Positions 16,218 through 24,080 of a stretch of DNA of 64,000 nt are shown here, piece after piece (the first letter of the stretch is position 1; each line of letters starts with the position of its first letter). This DNA is from Pseudomonas sp. ADAK18 (lineage in GTDB: Bacteria > Pseudomonadota > Gammaproteobacteria > Pseudomonadales > Pseudomonadaceae). The position numbers and the translations under genes are program-made. Location: assembly GCF_012935695.1 (NCBI RefSeq), contig NZ_CP052859.1, positions 5,559,001 to 5,623,000 on the forward strand. Direction: 5' to 3'. The notes under the pieces are model-generated. The model ran no database searches, had not been told where the DNA came from, and worked only from the letters and a program-made list of their open reading frames with translations.

Positions 16218-18158
16218 TTATTGAACGGCTTTACGCGGCACCAAAGGGTCGGCCGGCAAAGTAAAAGAACGCAGATCAATCGTCGGTGCACTGCTGCCCC
16301 CCAGACGATGATCAAGAATAAGCAACTTGGCATGGGCCAGGCCCTGGCTCAGTTGGCTGAGGTACTGCTCCAGCACAAACGCCTGACCGGCGCTGGCGTA
16401 GGCCTTTTGTTCGGCAGCAAAGCGCAGGTCCGCCGCTTGTGCGCCTGCGTTGACCTCATGGGCCGTGGCCTGGGCCTGGTCGCGCGCGGTACTGGCTTGC
16501 AACAGCGCCTGGTTGGTCTGTTCACTGGCCGCGCCTCGTTCCCGGGAGATCAGCGCCTGGGCCCCAATCTGCGCCGCCTGCACGCCGTGGTAGGCGTTGG
16601 CTGCACCGGCAGGCGGGTGAATGGCTTCCACCACCGTGGCGAGGATTTCCACACCGCTGTCGAGTTTCTGCAAATCGGCCTGTACGGCCTGGCCTATTTC
16701 ATCGGCGAGGCCGGTGCGCTGTTCACCCAGCAATTCATCGAGGGTGCGCGAGGCAAAGTCATGCACGAGGATGCGGCTGGCCGTACTGCGGATCAGCGTG
16801 GGCACATCGGCACTGTTGTAAGTGGCAGCGAGCGCGGCCTGATCGGTCAGGCCGATGCGATAGACGAAGCGCACGTCCATGTTGACGATCTGGAAGCTCT
16901 GCTTGTCGCCGCTGCTGCTGGCGATCACCTGGGACTTGTCATTCACATGGCTGGCGTCCCACAGGCGGTTGGCAATCAACGGCGCCGGGCCCTCGGCGGG
17001 CGCCAACTCGGTGGTGGCTGTTTCACCGACGCTGGTGGCCAGCTCGTGGACCACGCCATTTTCCACACTCAGCACTCGGCCCAATGGCCAAGGCAAACCG
17101 ACATGTAGGCCTGGCCCGAAGACCTCCACCGGTTTGCCAAAACGCTCATAAATCCCACGGCCTTGCAGGGCAACTTCATGCACACCAGTGAGCAACCAAC
17201 CCACCGCCAGCACCACCACCAACACCGGCAGAAACGCCCGGCGCATGTAGGTAAACGCCCAGATCTGCCGCAGGTCGATGCCGAAACGGTTGTGCAATTC
17301 ATTCTGCAAGGCAAGCAACGGTTGGGGCGGCCAGCGCAGCATGTCAGCAATAAAGCTTTGCGCCATGAGCCGGGGTTCCAGGCGCTCCTGGCGCGGGCTG
17401 AACAGCGACAGCACGCCCCGCAGCAGAAACTCCAGCGCTACCAGCACCGGCAACAAGCCGATCAACACCGCGAGGCGCAGTGGCCAGACGGACTCCTCAC
17501 CTGCAAACAACAGACAGATCGCACTGATCACCAGGCAGATGATCGCCACCCGGCTCAACTGCGCCAGTTGCCCGGCTTCCGGCCACTGGGCGGTGCTTTC
17601 CTGGGCCAGGCGTCGCTCGAATACCAACAAGCCAAAGGCCAGCAGCAACGCGGCCGCCGCACCGACACTCGCGGCCTGGCCTACCGCAGCAGGCGGTAAT
17701 GCCAGGTTCCAGAACTCGACGATGCTGACCAATGCCAGCAGGGACCAGCCGCACAGCCACAGGACCGGCGCACCGATCTGCGCCAGCAGGCCACCCCAAC
17801 CATTGCTGATGCGGCCAAGCAGACGGTCGTACCAACCGGAATCTTCCACGGCCACCGGCGAGACAATCAGTGGCGCCGTCGCCCCTTCTAAGGCTTGGGC
17901 CCGCCAATCGGCCACCCACCAGGCTGACTGCAGCCCGGCCACCAGCACCAGCAATGCCGAGGAACAGTTGATAAGCATCACCGGCCAGATCGACAGCGGT
18001 GCAAACAACGCTACGAACAGCGCCAGCACCCAGCCGCTGATGGCCAGTGCCGTCAGGCCGATACCGGCCTGACGTAAACGCCGGGCATGAAACATCCCTT
18101 GCTGAAAACGCGGCAGCCCGTCGACGGCAGCGCCCTCAGCTTCTAGATCCACTCGCAT
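16218..18158 (-). CDS. Large polytopic SPFH/HflK-like membrane protein
   Basis: 646 residues with the chosen ATG. The N-terminal half has about six hydrophobic segments (for example WVLALFVALFAPLSIWPVMLI and LLALVSIVEF), then a seventh before the SPFH domain (RAFLPVLVVVLAVGWLLTGVHEV, then RFGKPVEVFGPGLHVGLPWP). The C-terminal part is alanine/glutamine-rich helix. HflK itself has one membrane segment and about 400 residues, so this is an enlarged member with an extra membrane domain. Start 18158 is uncertain: no strong ribosome site is visible and the frame is open for 33 codons upstream. It is first in an operon of three SPFH genes and a metal ATPase. Function unknown. Confidence 0.75.
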   Translation of the reverse strand: MRVDLEAEGAAVDGLPRFQQGMFHARRLRQAGIGLTALAISGWVLALFVALFAPLSIWPVMLINCSSALLVLVAGLQSAWWVADWRAQALEGATAPLIVSPVAVEDSGWYDRLLGRISNGWGGLLAQIGAPVLWLCGWSLLALVSIVEFWNLALPPAAVGQAASVGAAAALLLAFGLLVFERRLAQESTAQWPEAGQLAQLSRVAIICLVISAICLLFAGEESVWPLRLAVLIGLLPVLVALEFLLRGVLSLFSPRQERLEPRLMAQSFIADMLRWPPQPLLALQNELHNRFGIDLRQIWAFTYMRRAFLPVLVVVLAVGWLLTGVHEVALQGRGIYERFGKPVEVFGPGLHVGLPWPLGRVLSVENGVVHELATSVGETATTELAPAEGPAPLIANRLWDASHVNDKSQVIASSSGDKQSFQIVNMDVRFVYRIGLTDQAALAATYNSADVPTLIRSTASRILVHDFASRTLDELLGEQRTGLADEIGQAVQADLQKLDSGVEILATVVEAIHPPAGAANAYHGVQAAQIGAQALISRERGAASEQTNQALLQASTARDQAQATAHEVNAGAQAADLRFAAEQKAYASAGQAFVLEQYLSQLSQGLAHAKLLILDHRLGGSSAPTIDLRSFTLPADPLVPRKAVQ

Positions 18159-18185
18159 CCACACACGCCCGCTTGTACACAATTC

Positions 18186-18198
18186 GTTACCATATAAC
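18186..18198 (-). promoter_or_regulatory. Zur-box-like palindrome before the SPFH/ATPase operon
   Basis: GTTACCATATAAC (minus strand GTTATATGGTAAC) resembles the gamma-proteobacterial Zur operator core GTTATAnTATAAC with two changes. It sits 28 bases upstream of the chosen start of the large SPFH gene, in an A+T-rich stretch that probably holds the promoter. The match is suggestive only. Confidence 0.35.
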
Positions 18199-18343
18199 AC
18201 ATAGCGTGAAATTTTTGTTCGATTGCACATGAAGAACGACAAAACCCCTATAAACACGAGCCATCACTAGTGTCCGCCGCGATAAATCGTCACACTCCGG
18301 AAAAAGTGTTTCGCGGGTTAACGGACAAGGAAGCGCCACCTTC

Positions 18344-18964
18344 ATGATTTCGATCTATCAGCTCAAACCGCGTTTTCAAAACCTGCTGCGGCCGTTGGTC
18401 CAGCGCCTCTACGACAATGGCACCACTGCCAACCAGATCACCGTGCTGGCCGGGGTCATTTCCCTCCTCGTGGGTTTGCTGATTGCCAGCTTTGCCCAGC
18501 ACCTGTGGCTCTTTGCGCTGATCCCCGTGTGGATGATCCTGCGTATGGCCCTCAACGCCATCGACGGCATGCTCGCCCGGGAATTCGGCCAGCAGTCGCG
18601 ACTTGGCGCCTACCTCAACGAACTCTGTGATGTGATCGCCGACAGCGCGCTGATCCTGCCGTTTGCGCTGATCCCCGGCGTGAGCCTGGCGCCGGTGCTG
18701 CTGGTGACCTTGCTGGCGGTGTTCAGCGAGTACGCCGGCGTACTTGGGCCGATGGTGGGCGCTTCGCGGCGCTATGACGGCCCCATGGGCAAAAGTGACC
18801 GGGCGTTTGTCCTCGGCGTGCTGGCCACCGGCGTTGCGCTCGGCTGGCTCGGTGCCGTTTGGGTCGACGCTGTCATGTGGATCGTCGCTGCGTTGTTGGC
18901 CTATACCTTGGTCAACCGTGTACGCCAAGGCTTGAAAGAAGAATCGACCTCTCCTTCTGCATAA
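18344..18964 (+). CDS. CDP-alcohol phosphatidyltransferase, YnbA-like
   Basis: 206-residue membrane enzyme of the CDP-alcohol phosphatidyltransferase family with about five or six membrane segments. The signature D-x2-DG-x2-AR-x8-G-x3-D-x3-D appears as NAIDGMLAREFGQQSRLGAY followed by LNELCD: first and third aspartates are replaced by Asn, while the second and fourth remain. Members with such changes may use an unusual acceptor or have lost catalysis. First gene of a plus-strand operon with hydrolase-methyltransferase, PAP2-phosphatase, acyltransferase and CdsA-like genes, an extended version of E. coli ynbABCD. Product of the pathway is not known to me. Confidence 0.82.
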   Translation: MISIYQLKPRFQNLLRPLVQRLYDNGTTANQITVLAGVISLLVGLLIASFAQHLWLFALIPVWMILRMALNAIDGMLAREFGQQSRLGAYLNELCDVIADSALILPFALIPGVSLAPVLLVTLLAVFSEYAGVLGPMVGASRRYDGPMGKSDRAFVLGVLATGVALGWLGAVWVDAVMWIVAALLAYTLVNRVRQGLKEESTSPSA

Positions 18965-18974
18965 GGATTTTGCG

Positions 18975-20729
18975 ATGCGCGAACAGCAAGAGCACACCTT
19001 CAGCACCCATGACGGCGTAGAGCTTTTCTACCGCCACTGGCCCGCGACTGCAGCGACAGACGGAACGCCGCGTAAGGCGATCCTGCTGTTCCATCGCGGC
19101 CACGAACATTCCGGGCGCATCGCCCACCTAGTGGATGAACTGGACCTGCCTGCGTTCGACTTTTTCGCCTGGGACGCCCGCGGCCATGGCCAATCCCCTG
19201 GTGAGCGTGGCGACAGCCCGAGCTTCGCCACCAGTGCCCGAGACGTGCAGACCTTCTGTGACCACATCGGCACCACCTACGCCATCGAAGAAGAAAACCT
19301 CGCCGTCATCGCCCAGAGCGTTGGCGCGGTGATCGCGGCAACGTGGGTCCACGATTACGCACCGAAAATCCGTTCCCTGGTGCTCGCCTCGCCGGCCTTC
19401 AAGGTCAAGCTCTACGTGCCTTTCGCCCGGTCCGGCCTGGCGCTGATGCGCAAGTTTCGCGGCAATTTTTTCGTCAACAGCTACGTCAAGGCCAAGTTCC
19501 TCAGCCATGACCCGGAGCGCGTGGCGTCGTACGACAGCGACCCGCTGATCACCAAGGCGATTTCGGTGAATGTGCTGTTGGGCCTGTATGAAGCCGCTGA
19601 CCGGGTTGTAGCCGATGCCCAGGCGATTCAGGTACCAACTCAGTTACTGGTTTCCGGCTCGGACTTTGTGGTCCACCGCAAACCGCAGCAGCAGTTCTTC
19701 GAACGCCTCGGCAGCCTGAAAAAGGAGATGCACATCCTCCCCGGCTTCTTTCACGACACCTTGGGTGAGCGTGATCGCGCCGTGGCCTTGAGCAGCGCCA
19801 AGCGCTTTATTCTGCAGAACTTCGAACACCCGTTGGACCGCGCCTCACTGCTGGACGCCGACAAGTTCGGCCTGACCTGCGCCGAATCCGAATCCCTGGC
19901 CGCACCGCTACCCCACAACTCGCTGCGCGACCTGTACTGGCGCATGACGCGAGCCAGCATGGGCCTGGGCAGCAAGCTGTCGGACGGGGTGAAGCTGGGC
20001 TTCGACACCGGCTTCGACTCCGGCAGTACCCTGGACTATGTGTACCGCAACACGCCCACCGGCAAGGGCGCGCTGGGGCGGATGATCGACACCAACTACC
20101 TGAACTCCATCGGCTGGCGCGGCATTCGTCAGCGCAAGTTGAATGTCGAAGAGCTGCTGCGCCTGACCATGGCCAAACTGCGTGATGAAGGCCGCGAGGT
20201 GCGGATCGTCGATATCGCCGCCGGTCACGGCCGCTACATTCTGGAAGCTTTGCAGGGTGTCTCACCGCTGCCGGAATCGATCCTGCTGCGCGACTACAGC
20301 GATATCAACGTGCGCGACGGTGGCGCACTGATTCGTGAGAAAGGTCTCGGCGACATCGCCCAGTTTGTCAAAGGCGATGCCTTTGACCGCGCGGACCTGG
20401 CGGCGCTGGAACCCAAGCCGACCTTGGCGGTGGTGTCTGGCCTGTATGAATTGTTCGCGGATAACGCCATGGTCGGCGGCTCGCTGGCCGGGCTGGCCGA
20501 AGCGGTGGAGCCCGGTGGTTATCTGGTCTACACCGGCCAACCGTGGCACCCGCAGCTGGAATTGATCGCGCGCGCCCTCACCAGTCACCGTCAGGGCCAG
20601 GCTTGGGTGATGCGTCGGCGCACCCAGGCGGAAATGGATCAACTGGTGCAAGCCGCAGGTTTCCGCAAGATCACCCAGCGAGTGGATGAATGGGGCATTT
20701 TCAGCGTGTCCCTGGCACAGAAGATCTGA
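18975..20729 (+). CDS. Fused alpha/beta hydrolase and SAM methyltransferase, YnbC-like
   Basis: 584 residues in two parts. Residues about 1-290 are a serine alpha/beta hydrolase (lysophospholipase/monoacylglycerol lipase-like): AWDARGHGQSPG, nucleophile elbow AQSVGAV (A-x-S-x-G instead of the common G-x-S-x-G), and late HDTLGE as probable catalytic histidine. Residues about 330-584 carry a class I methyltransferase, with the SAM motif VRIVDIAAGHGRYI and a later GGYLVYTGQPWHPQ. The same fusion is seen in E. coli YnbC. It may deacylate and methylate a lipid or its headgroup (inference). Starts 10 bases after the YnbA-like gene; the next gene starts 2 bases after its stop. Confidence 0.85.
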   Translation: MREQQEHTFSTHDGVELFYRHWPATAATDGTPRKAILLFHRGHEHSGRIAHLVDELDLPAFDFFAWDARGHGQSPGERGDSPSFATSARDVQTFCDHIGTTYAIEEENLAVIAQSVGAVIAATWVHDYAPKIRSLVLASPAFKVKLYVPFARSGLALMRKFRGNFFVNSYVKAKFLSHDPERVASYDSDPLITKAISVNVLLGLYEAADRVVADAQAIQVPTQLLVSGSDFVVHRKPQQQFFERLGSLKKEMHILPGFFHDTLGERDRAVALSSAKRFILQNFEHPLDRASLLDADKFGLTCAESESLAAPLPHNSLRDLYWRMTRASMGLGSKLSDGVKLGFDTGFDSGSTLDYVYRNTPTGKGALGRMIDTNYLNSIGWRGIRQRKLNVEELLRLTMAKLRDEGREVRIVDIAAGHGRYILEALQGVSPLPESILLRDYSDINVRDGGALIREKGLGDIAQFVKGDAFDRADLAALEPKPTLAVVSGLYELFADNAMVGGSLAGLAEAVEPGGYLVYTGQPWHPQLELIARALTSHRQGQAWVMRRRTQAEMDQLVQAAGFRKITQRVDEWGIFSVSLAQKI

Positions 20730-20731
20730 CC

Positions 20732-22030
20732 ATGCGCGAACCAGGCCTATTAAAGCCGGCGGTGTTGTGGCTGCTGCTGTTGGCGCCGCTGTTTTTCAGC
20801 ACCTATGGGTTTGCCACGTGGGTCACTAGCCAACGCAGCGATGTCGGCACGATGGTGTTTGGCTGGGAAACCCATATCCCGTTCTGGGCCTGGACCATTG
20901 TCCCCTACTGGTCGATTGATCTGCTCTACGGCTTCTCCCTGCTGTTGCCCTCTACTCGCCATGAGCTGAAGCAACACGCCCTGCGCCTGCTGACGGCCCA
21001 GTTAGTTGCGGTCAGTTGCTTCCTGATCTGGCCGTTGCGTTTCACCTTTGAACGGCCGGAACTGGACGGCGTGTTCGGCTGGTTGTTTGCCGTGCTGGCG
21101 GGCTTCGACAAGCCGTTCAATCAGGCGCCTTCGCTGCATATCGCCCTGCTCGTGGTGCTGTGGATAATGTTCCAACGGCATACCCAAGGCCTGTGGCGCT
21201 GGCTGGTCCACGGCTGGTTTGCCCTCATCGGCATTTCGGTGCTGACCACTTATCAACACCACTTTATCGACTTACCCACAGGGGCTCTATTGGGCTGGTT
21301 GTGCGTGTGGTTATGGCCACTGGAACACCCGAGCCCACTGCTGAGTGCGCGGCTCACCCGAGACCCACAGCGTTGGCGGCTGGGCTTGCGCTATGGCTTT
21401 GGGTCTTTGGCGCTGGTGATCCTGGCGTTTGTCTTGGGTGGCGGCTGGCTGTGGCTGCTGTGGCCGGCGGTTTCCCTGGGGTTGGTGAAGGCGAGTTATC
21501 TGGTATTGGGTGCTTCGGGCTTTCAGAAACGCGCCGATGGCCAACTCAGCCCGGCGGCGCGCTGGCTGTTTGCACCTTATCTGGCGGCTGCCTGGGTCAA
21601 CTCACGGCTGTGGACACGCAAACATCCACAGCCCGATCAGGTTGTGGATAACGTTTGGCTGGGCCGGATTCCCACAGGCAGCGAGCTGGATTCGTTCAAG
21701 ACAATTGTCGATCTCTGCGCCGAGCTACCCCTTGATCCACAGGGTCGAGCCTATTACAGCGTGCCCGTATTGGACCTGACCGCCCCCACCACCGCGCAAT
21801 GTCTGGATGCGGCGCAAGCCATCGAACGCCTGCGCCACCACGGGCCGCTCCTGGTGTGCTGCGCCCTGGGTTATTCCCGCAGCGCCACCGCCGTGGCCGC
21901 CTGGTTGTTGACCAGCGGCCGCGCAGCCAGTGTCGACGAGGCCGTGAGCATGATTCGTACAGCACGCGCCCAGGTGGTCCTGCATCCCGCCCATCGTGAA
22001 GCCTTGGAGGGCCTGTCTTATGCGCGCTGA
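20732..22030 (+). CDS. PAP2-like membrane phosphatase fused to dual-specificity phosphatase, YnbD-like
   Basis: 432 residues. The N-terminal two thirds is a polytopic membrane domain of PAP2/inositol-phosphoceramide-synthase type (QAPSLHIALLVVLW and TTYQHHFIDLPTGALLG supply the PSxH and H-x3-D elements). The C-terminal about 130 residues form a dual-specificity/tyrosine phosphatase domain with the active loop CCALGYSRSATA (C-x5-R). E. coli YnbD has this build. It could dephosphorylate a phosphatidyl-glycerophosphate-like intermediate made by the YnbA-like enzyme. The start at 20732 follows the previous stop by 2 bases; an earlier in-frame ATG lies inside the previous gene. Lipid substrate unknown. 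Confidence 0.82.
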   Translation: MREPGLLKPAVLWLLLLAPLFFSTYGFATWVTSQRSDVGTMVFGWETHIPFWAWTIVPYWSIDLLYGFSLLLPSTRHELKQHALRLLTAQLVAVSCFLIWPLRFTFERPELDGVFGWLFAVLAGFDKPFNQAPSLHIALLVVLWIMFQRHTQGLWRWLVHGWFALIGISVLTTYQHHFIDLPTGALLGWLCVWLWPLEHPSPLLSARLTRDPQRWRLGLRYGFGSLALVILAFVLGGGWLWLLWPAVSLGLVKASYLVLGASGFQKRADGQLSPAARWLFAPYLAAAWVNSRLWTRKHPQPDQVVDNVWLGRIPTGSELDSFKTIVDLCAELPLDPQGRAYYSVPVLDLTAPTTAQCLDAAQAIERLRHHGPLLVCCALGYSRSATAVAAWLLTSGRAASVDEAVSMIRTARAQVVLHPAHREALEGLSYAR

Positions 22031-22463
22031 CATGGAATTACAGGTCGTCGCCAGCTTGCTGCGCCGGGGTCGTTCGCTGGATCAGTTATCCACAGGCTTG
22101 ACATTACTGGGCGTATTGTTCGGCCTGGCTCAATTGTTGATGGCCACCGTCACGCCGATCTGTCTGATTCTCAGCCTGTGGATGATTATTCTCGGCCTGC
22201 TGCAAAAGTACTGGGCATTACGGGTGGCCTTCGATGCCGACCTGTTCGCGCTGCTGGCCCGTAATAAAGACCGCACACCCGACCTCGACCAGACCCTGCA
22301 AAGCCTCGGCCTACAACCGGCCAACCGCGCCGGCCGGCCCTGGACCGAGCGCCGTCGTGGCGCCCTCAAACTATTGCGCAAGCAAGCGTACCTGCTGGCC
22401 GCGCAAGTACTGCTGACATTGGCCGTCATCCTGGCCAGCCCTTGGCTGCCCTTCGCTGGATAA
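22020..22463 (+). CDS. Small membrane protein of the ynb-like operon
   Basis: 147 residues, not recognised. Two adjacent hydrophobic segments lie near residues 27-62 (LLGVLFGLAQLLMATVTPICLILSL...), a charged middle with arginines (NRAGRPWTERRRGALK), and a third membrane segment at the C terminus (AQVLLTLAVILASPWL). GGAGG about 11 bases upstream supports ATG 22020, which overlaps the YnbD-like stop by 11 bases; ATG 22032 is the alternative. It is not part of E. coli ynbABCD. As it lies between a phosphatase and an acyltransferase it may help assemble the lipid pathway, but nothing in the sequence shows how. Confidence 0.7.
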   Translation: MRADMELQVVASLLRRGRSLDQLSTGLTLLGVLFGLAQLLMATVTPICLILSLWMIILGLLQKYWALRVAFDADLFALLARNKDRTPDLDQTLQSLGLQPANRAGRPWTERRRGALKLLRKQAYLLAAQVLLTLAVILASPWLPFAG

Positions 22464-22472
22464 GGAATCCTT

Positions 22473-23093
22473 ATGTTCGAACCCGTGGTCGCCACCCTGA
22501 TTACCTCCATGGCCCGCACTGTCACCGGCGCCCGCAGCCTGTGGCTCGGTTGCGCGCCGGTCCCGGTGCAACGCATCTATTTTGCCAACCACAGCAGCCA
22601 TGGCGACTTCGTGTTGCTGTGGGCATCGTTGCCGCAGAACCTGCGCAAATTTACGCGCCCGGTGGCCGGCAGCGACTACTGGAACAAGAGCGCCCTGCGC
22701 CGCTACATCATCAGCCGCGTGTTCAACGGCGTACTGATCGACCGAGAGCGCAAGGACCCTGTGGATAACCCTTTAGCGCCCATGCTCGCTGCACTGGAAG
22801 GCGGCGACTCGCTGATCATCTTCCCGGAAGGGACACGCAACCTGGAAGACGGCCTGCTGCCGTTCAAGAGCGGCCTGTATCACCTGGCGAAAAGTTACCC
22901 ACAGGCTGAGTTGATCCCGGTGTGGATCGCCAACCTCAACCGCGTCATGCCCAAGGGCCGCGTCCTGCCGCTGCCGTTGCTGTGCACCACCAGCTTCGGC
23001 GCGCCGCTGCAACTGGAAGACGGCGAAGACAAAACCTTGTTCCTCGCCCGTACCCGCGACGCCTTGCTCGCCCTCGCCCCGGAGCATTCCTGA
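22473..23093 (+). CDS. PlsC-like 1-acylglycerol-3-phosphate acyltransferase
   Basis: 206-residue acyltransferase of the PlsC family, which transfers an acyl chain to lysophosphatidic acid or a similar acceptor at the inner membrane. Catalytic H-x4-D is in NHSSHGDFVLLW and the substrate motif FPEGTRN follows. AAGGA is 6 bases before the ATG. No strong membrane anchor is seen apart from a weakly hydrophobic N terminus. The housekeeping plsC is elsewhere in Pseudomonas; this copy is dedicated to the ynb-like cluster and sits directly before the CdsA-like gene (1 base gap), so it probably makes the phosphatidate that gene activates. Confidence 0.85.
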   Translation: MFEPVVATLITSMARTVTGARSLWLGCAPVPVQRIYFANHSSHGDFVLLWASLPQNLRKFTRPVAGSDYWNKSALRRYIISRVFNGVLIDRERKDPVDNPLAPMLAALEGGDSLIIFPEGTRNLEDGLLPFKSGLYHLAKSYPQAELIPVWIANLNRVMPKGRVLPLPLLCTTSFGAPLQLEDGEDKTLFLARTRDALLALAPEHS

Positions 23094-23094
23094 C

Positions 23095-24027
23095 ATGGAT
23101 AGCCAAACCCTGATGTTGTTCGGCGGAATCGGCGCGATCCTGGTGCTGGCCTCGCTGATCGGCCTGATCCTCAAACTGCGCACACGCGGCACCCCGAATG
23201 CGGTGATCGACAACCTCAACGCCCGCATCAATGCCTGGTGGGTGATGGTGGTGCTAATCGGTATTGCCTTCTGGCTCGGCACCGGTGCGGTGATCCTGCT
23301 GTTCTACGCGGTGTCGTTCTACGCGCTGCGGGAATTTCTTACCCTCACGCCAACCCGGCGCAGCGATTACCCGGCGCTGGTGGCCGCGTTCTACCTGGCC
23401 TTGCCGTTGCAATACCTGCTGATCTACTTCGACTGGTACGGACTGTTCTCAATCTTCATTCCGGTCTACGTGTTCCTGCTGCTGCCGATCCTGGCCTCGT
23501 TGGGCGGCGACAGCACGCACTTCCTGGAACGCGCGTCGAAAGTGCAATGGGGCCTGATGATCGCGGTGTTCTGCGTGTCTTTCGTACCGGCGCTGCTGAC
23601 CCTGGACATCGTCGGCTATGAAGGCCGCAACCTGCTGCTGATCGCCTACCTGGTGATCGTGGTGCAGCTGTCGGACGTGTTGCAGTACGTGTGCGGCAAG
23701 CTGTTCGGCAAACACAAAATCGCACCCAATTTGTCACCGTCGAAAACCGTGGAAGGCTTTGTCGGCGGGATCCTGCTGTCATCACTGATCGGCGCGGCGC
23801 TGTGGTGGACCACCCCGTTCAACCCATGGCAGTCGTTCTTGATTGCGCTGTTGATCAACCTGCTGGGGTTTGCCGGCGGGATTGTGATGTCGGCGATCAA
23901 GCGCGATCGTGGGGTCAAGGATTGGGGGCACATGATCGAAGGGCACGGCGGGATGCTCGATCGGCTGGATTCGGTGTGCTTTGCGGCGCCGATATTCTTT
24001 CACCTCGTGCGGTATTGGTGGACCTGA
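23095..24027 (+). CDS. Phosphatidate cytidylyltransferase, CdsA-like (YnbB-like)
   Basis: 310-residue polytopic membrane enzyme that makes CDP-diacylglycerol from phosphatidate and CTP. About eight membrane segments; the C-terminal signature is present as SAIKRDRGVKDWGHMIEGHG followed by GMLDRLDS. Also seen is NLSPSKTVEGFVGG, another CdsA hallmark. Last gene of the ynb-like operon, so the cluster holds acyltransferase, CDP activation, headgroup transfer, phosphatase and methyltransferase functions: nearly a complete lipid pathway. The housekeeping cdsA lies near uppS and dxr in Pseudomonas, so this is a second copy. Confidence 0.88.
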   Translation: MDSQTLMLFGGIGAILVLASLIGLILKLRTRGTPNAVIDNLNARINAWWVMVVLIGIAFWLGTGAVILLFYAVSFYALREFLTLTPTRRSDYPALVAAFYLALPLQYLLIYFDWYGLFSIFIPVYVFLLLPILASLGGDSTHFLERASKVQWGLMIAVFCVSFVPALLTLDIVGYEGRNLLLIAYLVIVVQLSDVLQYVCGKLFGKHKIAPNLSPSKTVEGFVGGILLSSLIGAALWWTTPFNPWQSFLIALLINLLGFAGGIVMSAIKRDRGVKDWGHMIEGHGGMLDRLDSVCFAAPIFFHLVRYWWT

Positions 24028-24034
24028 TCTGCCT

Positions 24035-24069
24035 CACTGATCGCTCCCTTCCAGTGGGAACGATCAGTG
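24035..24069. terminator. Hairpin between the convergent CdsA-like and Fic genes
   Basis: CACTGATCG (24035-24043) pairs with CGATCAGTG (24061-24069), with further CCC/GGG pairing inside. There is no clear T tract. Its position between two converging stops suggests a shared terminator. Confidence 0.55.
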
Positions 24070-24080
24070 CCTGTTGGGCC

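Noticed and set aside
15378..17108. 576-codon plus-strand frame opposite the SPFH genes
   Set aside because: Antisense to SPFH genes that are translationally coupled; protein looks like random high-GC translation.
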